From Candidatus Omnitrophota bacterium (GTDB lineage Bacteria > Omnitrophota > Gorgyraeia > Zapsychrales > Fredricksoniimonadaceae): a stretch of 39,765 nucleotides of DNA. A program made the translations under genes and the position numbers. The notes under the pieces are model-generated. The model was not told where the DNA came from and did no database searches. It saw only the letters and a program-made list of their open reading frames with translations. The stretch is from contig PEAR01000006.1 in the NCBI GenBank assembly GCA_002753745.1, positions 1-39,765 of the forward strand. The letters run 5' to 3'. Shown here one piece after another: positions 32,701 to 39,765 of this stretch. Within the stretch, counting starts at the first letter, position 1. Every line of letters starts with the position of its first letter.

Positions 32701-34131
32701 ATGATTGTCTGGGAGGAGGATCGGACGAATACCCCCAACAGCCTGCGCAATATCGTCCTTTTCAATTATCCAGCCAACAACAAGCCGGTAACCATCTGCA
32801 AAGTTGAAGACTCGAAAAATCCCGTCTTCGCCTCTACACAGGCCATCCTGGCGGAACATTTTTCTGCCAACCATTGGAACATTTATCAGTATCTAATTTC
32901 CGGCGAAACCGGTTCGCTGCTCACCAAAGATGGCGGTGACAGCCATAACCCTGCCGCGGCCAATAACATGTTCGTCTGGGACACCACCGACAGCAATGGA
33001 AACACTGATATTTTCTCAACTACAAACCGCAAGCAGCTTACCAGCGACCCAAAACCTCAAACGCATCCCGCTTTTTCAGGCAACATCATTGCCTGGGTAG
33101 ACGAACGTGGCGAACATCCCGAGATTTATTTCTATAACCGTTCAACGACTGCACCGACGGCAACGGTTTCCATTAACAACGGCGCCAAAGAAATTGTTAC
33201 AGAGCACCCGGAAAACCAAACGCCTGTTACGCTTACCTTTACTACAACACCCGGTGCCAGCGGCTTTGGGCCGGCCGTTAGCATGCAAATCAATAACGGT
33301 AATTTCGAACCTTTTACCAACTCAAAGAGCATCCTTTTACCCCCAGGTACCGGCTTACAAATTATCAGAGTCAACTTTTCTGACGCCCTGGGAAATAAAT
33401 CCACCGCCAGCACCAGCATTAATGTCTTAACCGCCGCAACATCAGGCAGCATCAAGATCAATGCCGGAGCTAAAACTGCGCCTATTGACACAACGACCGT
33501 CAGCCTGACACTCTCCGCCCAGTTCAACGGAACTGCGGCGAGCAACAGCTCCAGCGCTAAAATGCGTTTTTGCCTGAACTCAGCTGCGTCATGCACGGCC
33601 AACGATCCAACCGGCTGGACGAATTATGAACCGTTTAGCGCATCTAAATCCATCGCCCTGACCGGCGAACACGGCACACGGTATGTTTCGGTCATGTTTA
33701 AACAAGAAAAGAACGTGGCCAAAGGCATCGCCGGACAAGTAAGTCCTGTTTACACAGCCGCGATCTATTGGCTGAGACCACGGTCAGTCACGGGCAGCAT
33801 CCAGATCAACAATGGCGCTGCCACCGTACCGGCAACAGCAACAAGCGTGACTCTCAACCTGTCATCAACTGATTACTATAGTGATCCTTCTTTTGAAGGC
33901 ATGCGCCTGCAAATCGATCCGCCAACCATGACCATGCGGATCTGCAAAGGAAATGCGGCAGCGTGTCCGGCGACAGACGCCAGCAAATGGTCGGCCTATG
34001 AATCTTTTAAAACCACAAAATCCATGGCCTTAACCGGCACCACTCACGGTGCGCGCGCCTTCTCGGTCATGTATAAAGATGAAGCCGGGACGGTATCTCC
34101 TGTTTATACGACAACTACGACCTGGCAATAA
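29776..34131 (+). CDS. Secreted C25 (gingipain-type) cysteine peptidase with propeller and Ig-like domains
   Basis: From the ATG at 29776 (AGGGAGA upstream) this is 1451 residues. Signal peptide with cleavage near AQAA (residue 26), then a propeptide-like region to about 270. The peptidase domain (about 275-690) shows YVLLGGDNNIIPAR near 347-360, the catalytic His in NHLGHCQ (His539) and the catalytic Cys in INSQGCYPGSFDG (Cys569), the dyad order of gingipains. From about 815 to 1120 repeated IYWQDDREGNQEIYSYD-like units suggest a beta-propeller. Three related Ig-like repeats follow (starting near 1125, 1222 and 1342; common marks INNGA and FxxxKSxxL). No Por-type sorting tail is seen; the adjacent T2SS is a likely export route. 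It is the only plus-strand gene here. Confidence 0.9.
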   Translation: MGSFIRKAFMAGCLFSFIYAATAQAAVQNNTISIEVNFPQPVISTSTIDRSYDHVEMTGLLTAGAPGEPMLPSKGVNILIPSGKKVKSVTFTPGAITSVVGEFYIEPGQRNYPISKLESLKPAADQPLPAIYQQNPKQTKLYPANNLTYLGTQIKHGASIAVINVCPIRYNPTTRNISYYQSMIVTVTTVADPSYKRKETSASLLKTKTAPGKISQDLQEIIDLIDNKDAVSVTAAGPKMKESANASNPLELVAPKMFTDSKTAISTPWKTSLSTLGSGPYPYVIITGNDNLKEAFAPLIDRRTKKGLPAITVTTKWITDMQYPGPDKQARIRNFIIDAYNTWGTRYVLLGGDNNIIPARLLNAQIAGDSDTVKAEYMIASDVYYACLDGSYNDNGNGDYGEPTDGPGGGEVNLWSRVYVGRSLVSTTDEVKNFVNKTLAYEDSTDKSLSKNYMIGEYLDFGPDKRADAYMEEIRLGKTVPTGTLLDFSTQGFMTNPDRAVDTSTAYIPNNSSDLNVIMNPDVFNLMNTGVHLINHLGHCQNDQCLTLYKNEVDTLTNKNYFIINSQGCYPGSFDGGLPTTYVDGQEKKDRIRKSVGNNFDCVVRHYTIQKGGAVAFIGNTRYGWGSRSNTLGTSQYFQRQFWHAYFANSIAQLGKMNQASKEANINYMNATAGHRWVYFTVTLFGDPALEINSHYGPFATPVSTSWQNLSADGTQAELVVGMEAFNNDATGVTVAAMKTDSADALIVNEGNVPHPSAYATIPKGKIVDNTLAPFKIKFPLSVFASNDYSATITLRVKQPGNYFAEKEVTVPFPNPRERKIPSFASETSAPAIANDVIYWQDDREGNQEIYSYDPKTNEKSQVSLNISKDYKTNPKASGNYIVWTNTPRDKSTDSTIYLYNLSTRSGKTISALGASHPDISGDYVTWEDNRSTPNKSRVYLYQISTNSSQQIAVSNFNQHNPRVLDTSSKTKPAYMIVWEEDRTNTPNSLRNIVLFNYPANNKPVTICKVEDSKNPVFASTQAILAEHFSANHWNIYQYLISGETGSLLTKDGGDSHNPAAANNMFVWDTTDSNGNTDIFSTTNRKQLTSDPKPQTHPAFSGNIIAWVDERGEHPEIYFYNRSTTAPTATVSINNGAKEIVTEHPENQTPVTLTFTTTPGASGFGPAVSMQINNGNFEPFTNSKSILLPPGTGLQIIRVNFSDALGNKSTASTSINVLTAATSGSIKINAGAKTAPIDTTTVSLTLSAQFNGTAASNSSSAKMRFCLNSAASCTANDPTGWTNYEPFSASKSIALTGEHGTRYVSVMFKQEKNVAKGIAGQVSPVYTAAIYWLRPRSVTGSIQINNGAATVPATATSVTLNLSSTDYYSDPSFEGMRLQIDPPTMTMRICKGNAAACPATDASKWSAYESFKTTKSMALTGTTHGARAFSVMYKDEAGTVSPVYTTTTTWQ

Positions 34132-34146
34132 TCAAATCCTGACAAC

Positions 34147-34185
34147 AAAAGACCCGGGTTTCCATGATGGAAACCCGGGTCTTTT
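34147..34185. terminator. Strong bidirectional terminator
   Basis: A perfect 17-bp stem (AAAAGACCCGGGTTTCC with its complement) and a 5-nt loop lie between the convergent C25 and gspM genes. T-runs occur on both strands, so it can end transcription from either side. Confidence 0.95.
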
Positions 34186-34206
34186 GTTTAATAGAAATAA
34201 TAAAAA

Positions 34207-34737
34207 CTACGGCTTCAGACGGATCTGGCTGACGACCAGCGACCCGCGCAGGGACGTGGCGACATCAGAATATTTTTCCACCGACATTTCGTCGATCCCG
34301 AAATAACAGGGCGAGGCCTGAGCCAGATAAATGAATTTCGCGAAAGGTCCCCACTGACCTTCCCAAACAACCTCCACCGAATAAATCTTGTAAAAGCCCT
34401 TGTCCTGCGATGCCCGCGGCTGGATATTAACAATATGGATACTGGCCGAATTTGCCGCGAACTCCAGGCTGTCGACCATCTGGGAGGTTTCCTCGCCGTC
34501 GGACGCCGCCACCTTGATATGGGAGGCGATCACCTGGTAAAGAGCATCCAGCTCCTTTTCACGGCCCACGATCGAGGAGGCCTTTTGCAAACGCCGGCGC
34601 GCGGCGTCAATACGGCTGTCCAGCGCGTTCGCGCGGTCTTTGGCCGGAAGGACAATGCCCCAAACCAGGACATAGATCCCGACCAGAAGAACGAACACCA
34701 CGGCAACAATCTTTTCCCGCTGAGAAATCTTGATCAT
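34207..34737 (-). CDS. gspM: T2SS GspM / PilO-like inner-membrane protein
   Basis: A 176-residue protein with one N-terminal membrane span (IVAVVFVLLVGIYVLVWGIVL, residues 10-30), then a coiled coil (ALDSRIDAARRRLQKA, about 38-53) and a C-terminal ferredoxin-like domain, the plan of PilO and GspM. These form the inner-membrane assembly platform with GspL. It is the last gene of the cluster, one base after gspL, and reads into the strong terminator. The name rests on topology and position, since sequence conservation in this family is low. Confidence 0.72.
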   Translation of the reverse strand: MIKISQREKIVAVVFVLLVGIYVLVWGIVLPAKDRANALDSRIDAARRRLQKASSIVGREKELDALYQVIASHIKVAASDGEETSQMVDSLEFAANSASIHIVNIQPRASQDKGFYKIYSVEVVWEGQWGPFAKFIYLAQASPCYFGIDEMSVEKYSDVATSLRGSLVVSQIRLKP

Positions 34738-34738
34738 C

Positions 34739-36139
34739 CTAATGCCTGTCCTTTATCCCGAGCACAATTTTAAAGAAATTGACCTCGCCCCGGGCCTCGA
34801 TCCGCTTGTTAACAAATTCCAGGCCCACCTTGTTGAACCATCCCGACGACAATAATGCTTTCTGGAAAATATTGATATCCTCATTACGCAGCGCCACGCC
34901 CTGAAGGACCATGGAATACCCCTGCGACAGCGATAAGGACGCCAGCGACATGCCCGGCGGAATGGACTGATAGATCGCCGCGATCACATCGCTTAAAAAG
35001 ACCCGCTCATTGATCAGTGCCGCCAGCATGCGGATCCGGCCGGTCTTCTCTTCGATCTTGTTCACTTTAACTTTAAGAGCGGACGCCCGGCGCTCCAGCG
35101 ATTCTGCGTAAAACCCGCCCTTGATGCGCTCGACACTAAACGCCATCACCAGTGCAAAAAGGGTCAACACGCCGGCCACCGCCACGCGCAGGGCCATGGA
35201 ACGCTTCGCCCGCTGGTGGGCACCCCACTTGATATCCTCAGGGATCAGGTCAAAACCTTTTTCCTGCGCCCAGGCCACCCCCATCACAGACGCGCGCAAG
35301 GCCTTACCTGCCTCTTCATCCTCACGGCGTTTCCACTGAGCCTTCTGCCCGGGCTGGGTCCAGTGCACCGGCATGGCAAATTCTTCCGTCAGCATCTGGC
35401 AGAACCCTTCCACCCGGGGCTCCTGGGAAACAAAAACAATCGCAGATGGCAAAGGTCCCGTTTTCTGCTTGGCATAATTCGACAGGGTCATATCCAGCTG
35501 CCGGACAAAACCCTGCACGCTCCCGCCGGTCAGCTGCGTATAACCCCAATCCAGCTGCCGCGACGTAAAAACTTTCCCGTGCCCGCAGAAACACAATTCA
35601 CATTCCGTCGCCGCCAGGTCCACCACACACACCGACGCTTCCTGCGCCACGATGCTAAAACGCAGGCACCATTGCGCCAGGCCCCAGGAGCTCAAGGTCA
35701 TATGTTTAAGCGGCATACCGGCCGCCACGCACACACGGATCACCCGCTGATACTGCTCGCGCAGCACCGCAACAAGGACCACGCTCGAATACCCGTCACC
35801 CGTCCCGCCGACCGCCATGTAATCCATCGCCACATCTTCGCGGGCATACGGCACCTGGGAAACACACTGCAGTTCCACCATCTGGCGCAGCTCTTCCGTA
35901 TCCAGCGACGGCAGGATCATTTGGCGCATGACCACGTTCTTACGCGGAAACACCACCCACACCTCCGTGCCGGTCTTGACAAAACCCTTCCGACGAATGA
36001 TCTCCGTCAACTCAAGGTCTGCTGCCTCCGCCGTGAGGCCGCTGATATCCTTCGTGGCGGAAAAAACAAAAACATCTCCCGCGGCCTGAAGGACGCTGAT
36101 CTGTGCTTCCGCGATCATGATCACTGTGCGTAACGTCAT
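34739..36139 (-). CDS. gspL: T2SS GspL (PilM-PilN fusion type)
   Basis: The protein has 466 residues. The N-terminal part (about 1-300) resembles the actin-like PilM/GspL cytoplasmic domain: VWVVFPRKNVVMRQM near 61-75, ELRQMVELQCVSQVPY near 83-98, and SVCVVDLAATECELCF near 167-182. A single membrane span (about 315-335) follows, then a coiled coil and a PilN-like periplasmic domain (FLSDVIAAIYQSIPPGMSLASLSL near 372-395). In GspL the two parts are joined like this; in type IV pili they are separate proteins. It links the GspE ATPase to the pseudopilus platform. It starts one base after the gspK stop. Confidence 0.82.
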   Translation of the reverse strand: MTLRTVIMIAEAQISVLQAAGDVFVFSATKDISGLTAEAADLELTEIIRRKGFVKTGTEVWVVFPRKNVVMRQMILPSLDTEELRQMVELQCVSQVPYAREDVAMDYMAVGGTGDGYSSVVLVAVLREQYQRVIRVCVAAGMPLKHMTLSSWGLAQWCLRFSIVAQEASVCVVDLAATECELCFCGHGKVFTSRQLDWGYTQLTGGSVQGFVRQLDMTLSNYAKQKTGPLPSAIVFVSQEPRVEGFCQMLTEEFAMPVHWTQPGQKAQWKRREDEEAGKALRASVMGVAWAQEKGFDLIPEDIKWGAHQRAKRSMALRVAVAGVLTLFALVMAFSVERIKGGFYAESLERRASALKVKVNKIEEKTGRIRMLAALINERVFLSDVIAAIYQSIPPGMSLASLSLSQGYSMVLQGVALRNEDINIFQKALLSSGWFNKVGLEFVNKRIEARGEVNFFKIVLGIKDRH

Positions 36140-36140
36140 A

Positions 36141-37106
36141 TTATTCCCTGTGCCATTCCCAGATCTTCGGCCAGCGGTTGGCGTCTTTCTTCTCCACCAC
36201 CGCCTCGATCACTGCCTTTATCCCTGAATTCTCATCTACCCCCACCACGCGCACCCGCCAGAAATTCTTGACATCGTTCTGTACAATGCTCTTGCCATCA
36301 TCGGCCGTAAACGGTTCGCCATCCGCCCCGTCGCGCGCCGCAATCTGCTGACGCGTGGCTTCATCCGGTGAAGTGCCCCCCGCTGCCGGCGCGAAAGAAG
36401 CCGCATTGTCGGCCCGCAAAACGGCGTTTGAGGCCGAGACCGGATTGGAATTCGCCGTCTCCGACGAATCTTTGGGATAAACGGTCAAATACTCACGGAC
36501 TTTATTTAAAACATCAACCGTCATCCCGTCACATACGAGCAGTTCATCCACACGGTCAAAAGACTTCTGCTTTTGTTTGGCCGAAGCTGTTGAACCATTT
36601 GCATCCGTGATCCATGTCGCGGCACAAACCGAAACAGCCGCTGCCTGATTTGCCGGCATTCCGGCCTGTGTTAAAAGATCGGCCAGAATCTTGTCGGCAT
36701 TATTAACATTGATCCTGTTCAAATTAAACCGTCGATCCTCATCGCTAAACCCGTACACGATCCGGGAGGAGCCATCCTTTGAGTAACCCCGGGTCACATA
36801 ACAGATATCCGCGTGCGCCCGGTCTCCGGTACTTACCTTTTTAAAAAACGTCTCGGGCTTTTCATCGCCAGGGTCAAAACCGCAAGCGTAAAGGCTGGGG
36901 CATTTGGCCTCGGCATGCGCCAGCATGTTAAGCGCGTAGGTCATCCCCGAGCGGGCGGCCGCATACGCCTTCACGCGGCTGACCGCGTCCGAAACAAACC
37001 ACACCTGACCGCCCGTCAACCGGCCGATCGCCAGCGCCATCAGCGACAACAGGATCATGGTCCACATGACCGACGCCAGAATTATTCCCGATTCGCCGCG
37101 GCGCAT
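36141..37106 (-). CDS. gspK: T2SS minor pseudopilin GspK
   Basis: A 321-residue protein beginning with RRGESGIILASVMWTMILLSL-type prepilin sequence (short basic leader, Gly before the cleavage site, hydrophobic helix to residue about 27). It lacks the usual Glu at +5, as is common for GspK. Typical GspK marks are KAYAAARSGMTYA near 45-57 and DEDRRFNLNRIN near 126-137, the latter preceding the helical insertion domain. GspK caps the pseudopilus tip. It overlaps gspJ by one base. Confidence 0.85.
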   Translation of the reverse strand: MRRGESGIILASVMWTMILLSLMALAIGRLTGGQVWFVSDAVSRVKAYAAARSGMTYALNMLAHAEAKCPSLYACGFDPGDEKPETFFKKVSTGDRAHADICYVTRGYSKDGSSRIVYGFSDEDRRFNLNRINVNNADKILADLLTQAGMPANQAAAVSVCAATWITDANGSTASAKQKQKSFDRVDELLVCDGMTVDVLNKVREYLTVYPKDSSETANSNPVSASNAVLRADNAASFAPAAGGTSPDEATRQQIAARDGADGEPFTADDGKSIVQNDVKNFWRVRVVGVDENSGIKAVIEAVVEKKDANRWPKIWEWHRE

Positions 37107-37906
37107 TATTTCTCCGTAAAAGTATCTTTAACCGAATCCAAATGCCTCACGCGAACCTTATAGATCGTCGTTCCCCCCTGCGGATAGGGCTTAACCGTTC
37201 CCGGGGACTGGTACTCCGTCGGCAAATAAACCGTCCGGGCCAGGGTTAACACGTTCCGGGCCCGAAACACCACCCGGACCGCCGCGGGCAGTTTATTGTC
37301 CGTCACCGCCCAGTTCTCCTGAAAGACCAATCCCGGCCCCGGCTTATTGGGATCTTCCATCGCACCGTAAGAGAAAACCAGATCATCGGGATACACGCCG
37401 GCCGCCAGCACTTCAGTCGCCGCCGTGTCACTTTTTGTCCCGGTGACCAGATCCTTAAACGAAACTTCCTCCCTCAGTAACAGCTTCCCGTGATCCATCG
37501 AACTGCCGTTGATATTCAGTTCTTTCAGCGAGGATACATGCCGCCCGATACGCGTCACAAAACGGACACCCTCGTCGATCGTGCCCACCCGGTACGTCAC
37601 CTGCACGATACCCTGGGAACCACGGGTCAGCAAAGTCAACCGGTCTTTGGTCCCTGTCAATGACATCGGCATGGCATTCATCTTTGAAAGATCGATCGCT
37701 ACCGCATTCTCAATATCACGCGCCATCAACCGCATGGCTTTCTGCACTTCGTACGTCCCGTGCGCCATCCGGCGGACCGAGGCTTCCAGATGGATGCCGC
37801 CCCACAGCATTCCTGCCAGCACCAGCGCGATCAGCGAAAAGATCCCCATGCCCAGCAGGATCTCAATCAGGGTAAATCCGCGCTTAAGGTGTTGTTGAGG
37901 CATCAT
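37106..37906 (-). CDS. gspJ: T2SS minor pseudopilin GspJ-like
   Basis: A 266-residue protein with a class III prepilin signal: KRGFTLIEILLG at residues 8-19, cleaved after Gly with Glu at +5, then a hydrophobic helix to about 35. The beta-rich C-terminal part (DRLTLLTRGSQGIVQVTY near 88-105) fits GspJ, which joins GspI and GspK in the tip complex. The start overlaps the gspI end by 23 bases; two adjacent ATGs are possible starts. Assignment among minor pseudopilins rests partly on gene order. Confidence 0.78.
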   Translation of the reverse strand: MMPQQHLKRGFTLIEILLGMGIFSLIALVLAGMLWGGIHLEASVRRMAHGTYEVQKAMRLMARDIENAVAIDLSKMNAMPMSLTGTKDRLTLLTRGSQGIVQVTYRVGTIDEGVRFVTRIGRHVSSLKELNINGSSMDHGKLLLREEVSFKDLVTGTKSDTAATEVLAAGVYPDDLVFSYGAMEDPNKPGPGLVFQENWAVTDNKLPAAVRVVFRARNVLTLARTVYLPTEYQSPGTVKPYPQGGTTIYKVRVRHLDSVKDTFTEK

Positions 37907-38279
37907 TAGTCTTCTCGGCCATCACCAGATCCACCTTCAACCGACGGGTATTCTTTCCCGACGGACACGCTGCCGCAACAGAAACCTGCGACAGGCCGTT
38001 GCCGGCCTCCTCCATCGATTCTCCAGGCGCGGACTCGAATGAACATTTGTCCAGCGGCTGCGGCACATCCTCTTTAGCGGGAATATCTCCCGGCAGTGTC
38101 ATTCCAGACGCTATTTTCCCGATCCGTTCTTCAAGTAAGGTCAAAACTACCGCCTGGTCCCGCTGGGCGACCACCGACACCTGCTGAGCCCGAAATGACT
38201 GCATGATATAAGTCGAACCGATCCCCACCACCACCACGCACGCCAGCGCCTCCAACAGGACCGAGCCGCGCTTACTCAT
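37884..38279 (-). CDS. gspI: T2SS minor pseudopilin GspI-like
   Basis: A 131-residue protein with a short prepilin leader MSKRG, then SVLLEALACVVVVGIG with Glu at +5. AVVLTLLEERIGKIASG near 43-59 is like the conserved helix of GspI. GspI initiates pseudopilus assembly with GspJ and GspK. The ATG overlaps the gspG stop (ATGA). Confidence 0.75.
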   Translation of the reverse strand: MSKRGSVLLEALACVVVVGIGSTYIMQSFRAQQVSVVAQRDQAVVLTLLEERIGKIASGMTLPGDIPAKEDVPQPLDKCSFESAPGESMEEAGNGLSQVSVAAACPSGKNTRRLKVDLVMAEKTNDASTTP

Positions 38280-38704
38280 TTCGCGTCGGACTCCCAGTTG
38301 GTCACATCATCCTTGCTCTCAATGCCATCCGGTCCCAACGACGAAAGATCATAAGAATCCTTGTTATGCGTACCGGGCGAAGCATAAACATAAGCCCGTC
38401 CCCAGGGATCTTTCGGGACCGCGCGTTTTTTTAAATACGGACCATTCCAGTTATTCGGTGCGGGCTCGGGCATCTTGGAACTGGCCAACGCGGCCAGCCC
38501 CTGTTCGGTCGTCGGATAAACACCGGTATCCATATGAAAAAGATCCAGCGCCGTCCCGATATTCGACTCAATATCCGTGCGCGCCGCCGTCTTTTTAGCC
38601 TGATCGCCGCGATTCAGAATGTTCGGCGCCACCATCGCTACCAAAACGCCGATGATCATCACCACCAGCAGAATTTCAATCAATGTAAACCCGCTTCGCC
38701 TCAT
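38276..38704 (-). CDS. gspG: T2SS major pseudopilin GspG
   Basis: From the ATG at 38704 this is 142 residues. The leader MRRSG is followed by FTLIEILLVVMIIGVLVAMV, the canonical prepilin helix with Glu at +5. GspG hallmarks include FHMDTGVYPTTEQGLAAL near 55-72, WNGPYLKK and PKDPWGRAYVYASPG near 91-112. GspG forms the pseudopilus shaft. A start eight codons earlier (38728) is less likely because GGGAGGC lies just before the chosen ATG. Confidence 0.95.
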   Translation of the reverse strand: MRRSGFTLIEILLVVMIIGVLVAMVAPNILNRGDQAKKTAARTDIESNIGTALDLFHMDTGVYPTTEQGLAALASSKMPEPAPNNWNGPYLKKRAVPKDPWGRAYVYASPGTHNKDSYDLSSLGPDGIESKDDVTNWESDAK

Positions 38705-38746
38705 ATTAGCCTCCCATAATCTTGACATTTCATCAATAAACGCTTG

Positions 38747-38777
38747 AACCTTCCCCCTCCCGGGGAGGGGGAAGGTT
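38747..38777. repeat. GC-rich palindromic repeat, copy 2
   Basis: A perfect inverted repeat: 15-bp arms (AACCTTCCCCCTCCC and its complement) around a single base. It overlaps two bases of the gspF stop codon and lies between gspF and gspG. A diverged copy ends the epimerase gene at 7163-7193. It might act as a transcript-stabilising or attenuating hairpin that raises gspG over gspF. Confidence 0.85.
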
Positions 38778-39765
38778 ACTGGATCATCTCATTCATTTTA
38801 AACATGGGCAGCAGCATGGCGATCACCATGAATCCGACCACCCCTACCACACCCACCAGCACCGCCGGGCCCAGAATCGTCACAAAAGTCTGGGCGGTAT
38901 CGTTCATCCGGCGTTCGCACAAAACCGTCAATTTAAAAAATCCGCGTTCCAGCCGACCGCCTTCTTCGCCGACCGCCAGCAAGTTCAGCGACAGTTCAGG
39001 AAAAAGCGCGCTGCCTTTAAGCGCCTGCGAAACACCGGAACCGGCCTTTACCTTCTGCACCGCAGCTTTTATATCCGCCTTAAAAACCGTATTCTCCACC
39101 ACTGCCGAGGCGGATTCGAGCGCGGCAGAAATGATCACACCGTTCTGCAACAATGTACCCAGCGTCCGGGAAAACCGCGAGGTCTCGGCATCCCGCAAAA
39201 ATTCATTAACAATAGGAATCGTAAGAAAGAACCGCTCGGCCGCCATACGGCCCGCCGGATCAAGCCACAGCCGCCGCAACCCGTACCCGATCGCCGCCAG
39301 CACCCCCAAAATCACCCACCAGTACGCCGCACAAAAACCGCTTACCGCCATCACGATCTGGGTCGGCAGCGGCAACGCGGTGTCCATATCTTCGAACATC
39401 GCCGTCATGCGCGGCAAAATGAAGGTCAGCATTACCGCCATCGTTAAAATACCGACGCAAAAAATGATCCCCGGATACAACAACGCCCCTTTGACCTTCG
39501 AGCGCATTTCCAGGTCTTTATCACAAAAATCCGCCAGATTAACCAGCACTTCCGAAACATTGCCCCCCGACTCGCCGCAGCGAACCATCTGCACGAAGAT
39601 CGGCGAGAAAATGCCCGGGAACTGCCCCATTGCCGCCGACAGGGAACTGCCTTCCTGGATAGCCCGGCGCATCCTGACCAACGCCGGCGCGATCACCGGA
39701 TGCTGTTTCTGGCGCGACAACAGATCAAGCGCCTTTAGGATCGGCAATCCTGCATCCAACAGATC
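38776..39765 (-). CDS. gspF: T2SS inner-membrane platform protein GspF (5' end outside the window)
   Basis: The last 329 residues of GspF are visible; the frame stays open to the right edge. Two T2SSF domains are seen: the first ends near FCDKDLEMRSKVKGALLYPG before a membrane span (IIFCVGILTMAVMLTFILP), the second contains FSRTLGTLLQNGVIISAAL and GSALFPELSLNLLAVGEEGG, then a C-terminal span (VGVVGVVGFMVIAMLLP). GspF is the core of the platform on which GspE drives pseudopilus growth. The gspE and gspD genes are presumably to the right. Confidence 0.93.
   Translation of the reverse strand, partial: DLLDAGLPILKALDLLSRQKQHPVIAPALVRMRRAIQEGSSLSAAMGQFPGIFSPIFVQMVRCGESGGNVSEVLVNLADFCDKDLEMRSKVKGALLYPGIIFCVGILTMAVMLTFILPRMTAMFEDMDTALPLPTQIVMAVSGFCAAYWWVILGVLAAIGYGLRRLWLDPAGRMAAERFFLTIPIVNEFLRDAETSRFSRTLGTLLQNGVIISAALESASAVVENTVFKADIKAAVQKVKAGSGVSQALKGSALFPELSLNLLAVGEEGGRLERGFFKLTVLCERRMNDTAQTFVTILGPAVLVGVVGVVGFMVIAMLLPMFKMNEMIQ

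Noticed and set aside
35216-36133. Long plus-strand open frame of 305 codons
   Set aside because: It lies antisense to gspL, is rich in His/Arg/Pro as expected for a shadow of GC-rich coding DNA, and has no recognisable domain.
1-39765. tRNA, rRNA, phage or integrase genes
   Set aside because: None was recognised on either strand.

Overview
This window reads as chromosome from an uncultured Gram-negative bacterium. It has a type II secretion (T2SS) pseudopilin cluster, several proteins with signal peptides, and a Rho factor whose motifs recall the Planctomycetes-Verrucomicrobia-Chlamydiae group. Three large secreted paralogues share an N-terminal module that I associate from memory with Candidatus Omnitrophota. 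That assignment is an inference; no rRNA or other marker gene is present. Nearly everything is on the minus strand; the one clear plus-strand gene is a 1451-residue C25 peptidase.

Layout, left to right. 1-2718: the 5' part of a large secreted paralogue (P1). 2908-14414: a tightly packed minus-strand run, read from right to left as DUF4143 ATPase, SNF2 helicase, SWIM protein, NhaD antiporter, dipeptide epimerase, YgiQ radical-SAM protein, DUF819 membrane protein and NlpC/P60 peptidase. The epimerase, NlpC/P60 and DUF819 genes look like a murein-peptide recycling set. 14501-20690: paralogue P2 (1349 residues) and an intact hipB-hipS-hipT toxin-antitoxin operon, with relics of both: a decayed hipT 3' end beyond the P2 stop, and a second copy of the P2 promoter plus its first codons upstream of hipB. 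20723-24640: a ppk2 pseudogene, a cold-shock gene with a terminator-like hairpin in its leader, and a rho / small ORF / uup operon. 24816-29410: paralogue P3 behind a LamG protein gene. 29776-34131: the C25 peptidase, ended by a strong bidirectional terminator. 34207-39765: T2SS genes gspM, L, K, J, I, G and F (F cut by the window edge).

Most notable points. (1) P1, P2 and P3 share an N-terminal module of about 300 residues ending in PRKYFSGG. P2 and P3 also share a C-terminal GGIDL...GF.PVI tail, and the visible part of P1 ends just where such a tail would begin. Their middle regions differ (kinase-like, HEAT-like, Pro/Ala-rich), an arrangement like that of polymorphic secreted effectors. 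(2) Palindromic elements sit in frame inside coding sequence. A 434-bp block in P2 is bounded by 30-bp inverted repeats that differ only by a compensated base-pair change and encloses eight 45-bp repeats. A tandem pair of 63-bp hairpin units lies in the epimerase. A GC-rich palindrome forms the end of the epimerase and recurs beside gspF. (3) The relics flanking P2 and hipBST point to an old tandem duplication with reciprocal loss. (4) The Rho protein lacks the usual N-terminal RNA-binding OB domain.
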